Shown here: positions 4,469-7,956 of the stretch, one piece after another | How positions within the stretch are numbered: the stretch's first letter is position 1 | Layout: each line of letters begins with the position of its first letter | Assembly: GCA_022705465.1 (NCBI GenBank) | Contig: JAKJEK010000036.1 | Coordinates: forward strand, 1-7,956 | Reading direction: 5' to 3' | Length of the DNA: 7,956 nt | Source of the DNA: Patescibacteria group bacterium | Lineage (GTDB): Bacteria; Patescibacteriota; UBA1384; XYA2-FULL-43-10; 1-14-0-10-43-13 | Translations under genes and position numbers: made by a program | Notes under the pieces: generated by a model | The model's input: only the letters and a program-made list of their open reading frames with translations | Told to the model about the DNA's origin: nothing | The model's database searches: none

Positions 4469-5962
4469 TTACTCGAACCCGGGTTCACGAAGCGCCACTA
4501 GACTCCGGCTAACGTAAGAGATGATTGGAAACAGAGCTAAACAAAAATCACCAATACCAAGACCATTCTTTTCGGTAACAAACCAATTTGGTAAGGCAAA
4601 ATTATGGTTTTCAAAGCGCTTTGCCCAAGCCGCTTCGCAGTCAAGCACGATTGCGTAAGGCAAATAGCGCTGGAACATCTCGCTTAAGTCGTGAGAGTAA
4701 GGTAACGGCTCGGGATTAGAAAGGTATTTCTTAAAAGCCAACCAGTTACTTAGTGTTTCCTGACCGACAATTGTGCGTATAGGGAGACGATAGGCTAGTA
4801 GTGTTAATTCGATTGCGGAAAGCATCATACCGACCCAGAAGAAAACCAGATAAGGCGGATTGGTAAAGTAAGAAACACTCAAGAAAAACCCAGCAACCCC
4901 TAATACGATACCGAGCATGCCAGCGAATCGATATTTAGCATAAATTCGTTGAGGGTTGGTCTTAAAATATCCAAGTCTAGTTGCGAGGGCGTAGATGCCA
5001 GCAGAGACTAGCGATATCTTTTTGCTGTAGAAATGGTCATTAATTCTCCGCTCAAATTCCAATCTGTCGGCGCTTAGATTGTTTTTGAATATTTTGGATA
5101 GCAGAATCTTTTCATACCCCAATAAGCGCTGATCAAACCTGCCTTTACCGAATGCAAATGTTCTCTCACGGTCAAGGATTACAATATCGCCCCTGATCGC
5201 CAGGTCAATTAAGGTGGCTGCGACCTCCCGAGATCTGACCTTTTGATGGAAAAGAACGCCAACCAACGCCGGCGGGATCGCCATTGGGGGTGCCGGCACT
5301 TCCTTATCGGGAACATCGATTCGGGTACGGCGCACTTTGTAGGCAATAATTAGAATCATGAAGATAAAGGTTATCGAGGGCATAATAAACGTGAGCAGCA
5401 ACCAGGCGTTGCCCTTAATTTGTGACAAGGACTGTTGAATATATCGTCCGGTATCAAGCTTGATTGTGCCCTTTGGCATTTCCGCAACTACCGAAATAAC
5501 AGCAAACGGTGAGACATTGTTTGCTTCGTAGACAATAGTTCTCTCATCTTTAACATAAGATTTCGAGGAGCCTACCCCATGAATAGCAAGCACTTTGTGT
5601 TGCGTTTGGCTAGCGATGCCGGCTGGTAATGTTAATAATATCTGAACAAACTCATAACTAGAGCCGCTATTATCGAGAACCGGGATGCTAACTTCATCAG
5701 CCTGATCAAGCAGTTTTACTTTTTGTGTTGTTTCCTTGCCATCCACCACTAATTGTCCACCTGGTAGTACTTCCACCCGAATAATCGCTGTGGACTGACT
5801 GCTGTTGGCTGCAATAGGATACTCGTCCGCATAATATTGGTTGGTTCTTACAACGAAATACCCGAATCCTAACATAAAAAACAGCACTAAAAAGAAGGTG
5901 AATTTTCGGAAATAAAAACCCACCAAGGGAGGTCGCTTGTGCTTAACTACACTATTACTCAT
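4469..5962 (-). CDS. DUF2207-family multi-pass membrane protein
   Basis: DUF2207 proteins are widespread predicted membrane proteins of unknown function. The 497-residue product has an N-terminal membrane anchor (about 21-38), a beta-rich probably extracytoplasmic domain (about 55-180), a second TM (about 187-208), a cytoplasmic region and a TM pair (about 346-364 and 371-391), then a C-terminal region. Family signatures: PALVGVLFHQKVRSREVAAT (231-250) followed by LIDLAIRGDIVIL (251-263), and, after the TM pair, WLAFKKYL (407-414) with FQRYLPYAIVLDCEAAWAKR (430-449). The extracytoplasmic domain is divergent and lacks the usual opening of classical members. An SD (GGAGG) lies 3 nt from ATG, rather close. 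It sits 52 nt after holA and 19 nt before lepB, so it is probably co-transcribed; pairing with signal peptidase hints at an envelope role but does not show one. The family call is good; function is unknown. Confidence 0.85.
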   Translation of the reverse strand: MSNSVVKHKRPPLVGFYFRKFTFFLVLFFMLGFGYFVVRTNQYYADEYPIAANSSQSTAIIRVEVLPGGQLVVDGKETTQKVKLLDQADEVSIPVLDNSGSSYEFVQILLTLPAGIASQTQHKVLAIHGVGSSKSYVKDERTIVYEANNVSPFAVISVVAEMPKGTIKLDTGRYIQQSLSQIKGNAWLLLTFIMPSITFIFMILIIAYKVRRTRIDVPDKEVPAPPMAIPPALVGVLFHQKVRSREVAATLIDLAIRGDIVILDRERTFAFGKGRFDQRLLGYEKILLSKIFKNNLSADRLEFERRINDHFYSKKISLVSAGIYALATRLGYFKTNPQRIYAKYRFAGMLGIVLGVAGFFLSVSYFTNPPYLVFFWVGMMLSAIELTLLAYRLPIRTIVGQETLSNWLAFKKYLSNPEPLPYSHDLSEMFQRYLPYAIVLDCEAAWAKRFENHNFALPNWFVTEKNGLGIGDFCLALFPIISYVSRSLVALREPGFE

Positions 5963-6014
5963 TCCCCTCCAGTTTCAAGCCAACAAGATTAAACAGAGCT
6001 TCGAAAGTATTTTA

Positions 6015-6974
6015 TCACTTTTTGCAAATATCAACTACTAGCAAATCTAGCGCTAGAGATGGTTCAAGTTTTCCGCTTTTAATGGACTCATCGAATTCGG
6101 CGAGCTTTTGGTAAATCGCCTTCAGTTCCTCCAAAGAATAGCGGTTGAGTGAACTAATAGTTTTTTTCGCCACAAACGGATGAATTGCCAAGATTTTCGG
6201 TATGTCTTGCTGACTGGCTCCCCGCGCCAACTGATCCTGCACCATTAACATGTTCCGATACTGATAAATAATCATGGTGAGCACATAGATTTCGTTTTCC
6301 CCGGCCTCAAGTAAGGTGTGGAGCGAAATAAGCGCCAGCCGAAGATTCTTAGTCGCAACAGCATCAACAAACTGAAAAATGTTTGCGCTCGCCTCGGCAC
6401 GCACAAACAAGTCCACGTCGCGATCGGTTATGAGTTCTTCGTGAATTGATTTTTTGTATAATGCGATTTTTTCTATTTCCTGACTCATCCGCCACAGGTC
6501 CGCACCAACCCCAATCTGCAATTTCACAATGGCTGCAGGCGCGATTGAAAGCTGATATCCGCTAACTTTTTGGCTAATCCATGATCTTAGGGCATGTTCA
6601 TCCAGGAACGGATACTCACGGGAGTGCTTTGATTGATGAAGCTTTTTAAAGAGAGCCGTTCGTTTATCCGGCAAACCGTATTCAACAAACACAACGGTCG
6701 CCGACTCAGGGATTCGGTCAAGATTATCAGCAATGAAGGACTTCAGTTTTTGGTCGGTGCTGTCTAATTGAAGATTTGCCACCTCGATAAAACTTTTTTC
6801 GGTAAAAAAAGAGGTCGAGTTAATAGCGTTAAAATAGCCTTCCTTGGTTAGCTTGCCTCCGGCCAGTTTAATGATATTGGCATCTTCTCCTTGAGAGATC
6901 CGGTACTTCTCTTCCAGGGTATGCAAGCTCTCTCTCAGCGAATAGGTGTCTTCCCCGTAAAGAAAATAATGCAT
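6015..6974 (-). CDS. holA: DNA polymerase III delta subunit
   Basis: Delta is the clamp-loader subunit that opens the beta sliding clamp during replication. Numbered from the ATG at 6974 (319 residues), the start MHYFLYGEDTYSLRESL is the family's typical opening. The AAA+-like fold continues through FIEVANLQ and VVFVEYGLPDKRTALFKKL. The middle domain shows LWRMSQEIEKIALYK, and the C-terminal collar domain shows ASANIFQFVDAVATKNLRLA and LSLALDLLVVDI-type sequence near the end (LEPSLALDLLVVDICKK). No Walker A lysine is seen, as expected for delta. An in-frame TTG at 7034 would add 20 residues and overlap polA by 19 nt; it has an AGGGG upstream, whereas the ATG has only weak GAG, but family length and N-terminus favour the ATG. 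The gene follows polA by 41 nt. TGA is its stop, showing that UGA is not reassigned. Confidence 0.93.
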   Translation of the reverse strand: MHYFLYGEDTYSLRESLHTLEEKYRISQGEDANIIKLAGGKLTKEGYFNAINSTSFFTEKSFIEVANLQLDSTDQKLKSFIADNLDRIPESATVVFVEYGLPDKRTALFKKLHQSKHSREYPFLDEHALRSWISQKVSGYQLSIAPAAIVKLQIGVGADLWRMSQEIEKIALYKKSIHEELITDRDVDLFVRAEASANIFQFVDAVATKNLRLALISLHTLLEAGENEIYVLTMIIYQYRNMLMVQDQLARGASQQDIPKILAIHPFVAKKTISSLNRYSLEELKAIYQKLAEFDESIKSGKLEPSLALDLLVVDICKK

Positions 6975-7015
6975 ATTCTCGTTTTCCAAATTAATGTCAC
7001 GCAACACCGCACTAA

Positions 7016-7956
7016 CTATTTCGTCTCGGCCCAATTAGCCCCTATGCCGATTTCAACCTTAAGAGGGACGCATAAATCCGCTACGCTCTCCATAATACTC
7101 TTCATAACACCACTGGCTGCTTCCGCATCTTTTTCATCTACCTCAACCACAAGCTCGTCATGAACAGTCAGGATCATCTGGGGCTTGTGAAGCACAGGGA
7201 ATTTAGTAAAGGCCTTATCCAACTGGATCATGGCAAGCTTTAGTATCTCGGCGGCGCTACCCTGAACCGGCGCGTTAACAGCCATCCTCTCCTGTGCTTC
7301 TGCTAAGCTATGATTAGACGAATTAATATCTTCCATAACCCGACGGAAACCGAAAAGAGTTTCAACGTAGCCTTGCCTGCGTGCGTGATCAATGATTTGA
7401 TTACAGTAGTGACGAATGCCGGCATGAACTTCAAAGTAGCGCTTAATGAAGCGGCTAGCTTCCTGGCGGTTTATTCCCAGGGCCTGAGATAAACCATACG
7501 GGCTCATGCCGTAGAGCACGCCAAAGTTGATTGTTTTGGCAAAACGGCGTTGATCCTTGGTGACTTGATCAATCCCAACCCCAAATATTTCAGCGGCTGT
7601 CGCAGCGTGAACATCGCGGTCCTGCTCAAAAGCCTCCAGCATGGCTCGATCCTGAGCAAGACAGGCGACTATTCTTAATTCAATTTGCGAATAATCGGCA
7701 GCGATCAGACTTCTTCCCTTCGAAGCAACAAAGGCCTTTCTAATCTCTATGCCAAGGCCCCCTTTGACTGGAATGTTTTGCAAGTTGGGGCTAGCAGAAG
7801 TCAAGCGACCAGTAGAGGTTTCCTGCCCATATGTTGTGTGAAGCCGGCCATCCCCTCCAACCATCTGCGGCAATGGTTTGAGATAAGTTGAAAGAAGCTT
7901 AGATAGTTCACGATATTCCAGGATAGGATCAATGATCGGGTGAATGTGTTTGATCT
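7016..7956 (-). CDS. polA: DNA polymerase I, C-terminal 312 residues, cut by window edge
   Basis: Pol I fills gaps in repair and replaces Okazaki primers. The frame is open from the window end to the TAG at 7016. In the 312 residues present, the fingers and palm of family A polymerases are complete: HPIIDPILEYRELSKL (5-20), STGRLTSASPNLQNIP (47-62), motif A DYSQIELR (87-94, metal-binding Asp87), the O-helix RRFAKTINFGVLYG with Arg136, Lys140 and Tyr148, and motif C VHDE (264-267, metal-binding Asp266). Phe144 at the sugar-discrimination position is the E. coli type (F762), predicting discrimination against dideoxynucleotides. The 5' nuclease and any 3'-5' exonuclease domains lie outside. It appears to head a leftward cluster with holA, the DUF2207 gene and lepB. 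Confidence is very high. Confidence 0.97.
   Translation of the reverse strand, partial: IKHIHPIIDPILEYRELSKLLSTYLKPLPQMVGGDGRLHTTYGQETSTGRLTSASPNLQNIPVKGGLGIEIRKAFVASKGRSLIAADYSQIELRIVACLAQDRAMLEAFEQDRDVHAATAAEIFGVGIDQVTKDQRRFAKTINFGVLYGMSPYGLSQALGINRQEASRFIKRYFEVHAGIRHYCNQIIDHARRQGYVETLFGFRRVMEDINSSNHSLAEAQERMAVNAPVQGSAAEILKLAMIQLDKAFTKFPVLHKPQMILTVHDELVVEVDEKDAEAASGVMKSIMESVADLCVPLKVEIGIGANWAETK

Noticed and set aside
6975..7034. TTG start extending holA by 20 codons into polA
   Set aside because: The family normally begins at the Tyr-Phe-Leu-Tyr-Gly-Glu-Asp block next to the ATG at 6974, and the extra residues are just polA's 3' end read in another frame. The AGGGG before TTG keeps this slightly open.
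1..7956. Mobile element, CRISPR array, defence system or biosynthetic cluster
   Set aside because: No transposase, integrase, spaced direct repeats, terminal repeats or defence-type domains are visible. All well-supported genes are housekeeping, and the only unassigned gene is the 92-codon one.

Overview
The window reads as a chromosomal housekeeping segment from a bacterium, probably a member of the Candidate Phyla Radiation (Patescibacteria). This is inferred from protein style: a DHH phosphoesterase with a long insertion between motifs I and II, a divergent DUF2207 membrane protein, a short single-TM signal peptidase, and lysine-rich extensions on ribosomal proteins. No marker gene here fixes the phylum. 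TGA is a normal stop codon (end of holA), so the UGA-glycine code of Gracilibacteria/Absconditabacteria is not in use. Sampled coding DNA is in the low-to-mid 40s % GC, except the stretch at about 1590-2040, which is richer (roughly 55 %).

Layout. Positions 1-3244 are read leftward: a DHH-family phosphoesterase (strong sigma70-type promoter at 3277-3305), an unrecognised 92-codon gene, a ~380-bp gene-free stretch with a terminator and a promoter, rpsO (S15), and the 5' part of pnp (PNPase, cut by the window start). DHH - rpsO - pnp on one strand resembles an eroded rbfA-DHH-truB-ribF-rpsO-pnp cluster, with the orphan gene where truB/ribF would be expected. rpsT (S20, 3490-3822) is the only rightward gene. 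It diverges from the DHH gene and converges on the third block, with a near-ideal bidirectional terminator (17-bp perfect stem) between. Positions 3892-7956 are a leftward cluster polA (3' part) - holA - DUF2207 protein - lepB with short gaps (41, 52 and 19 nt), so probably one operon. A convergent holA/rpsT neighbourhood also occurs in Firmicutes.

Function. The genes cover RNA turnover (PNPase, possibly the DHH enzyme as a nanoRNase/cyclic-dinucleotide phosphodiesterase), small-subunit ribosome assembly (S15, S20), DNA replication and repair (Pol I, Pol III delta) and secretion (signal peptidase I). I see no mobile element, CRISPR array, tRNA, rRNA or defence system.

The most interesting signals are RNA-level: a two-state rpsO leader in which one strand pairs either with an upstream arm or with the Shine-Dalgarno sequence; a perfect 14-bp hairpin filling the rpsO-pnp gap; an antiterminator/terminator-like pair downstream of the orphan gene; and a dyad centred on a -10-like box upstream of rpsT. 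All foldings were worked out by hand, without energy calculations.
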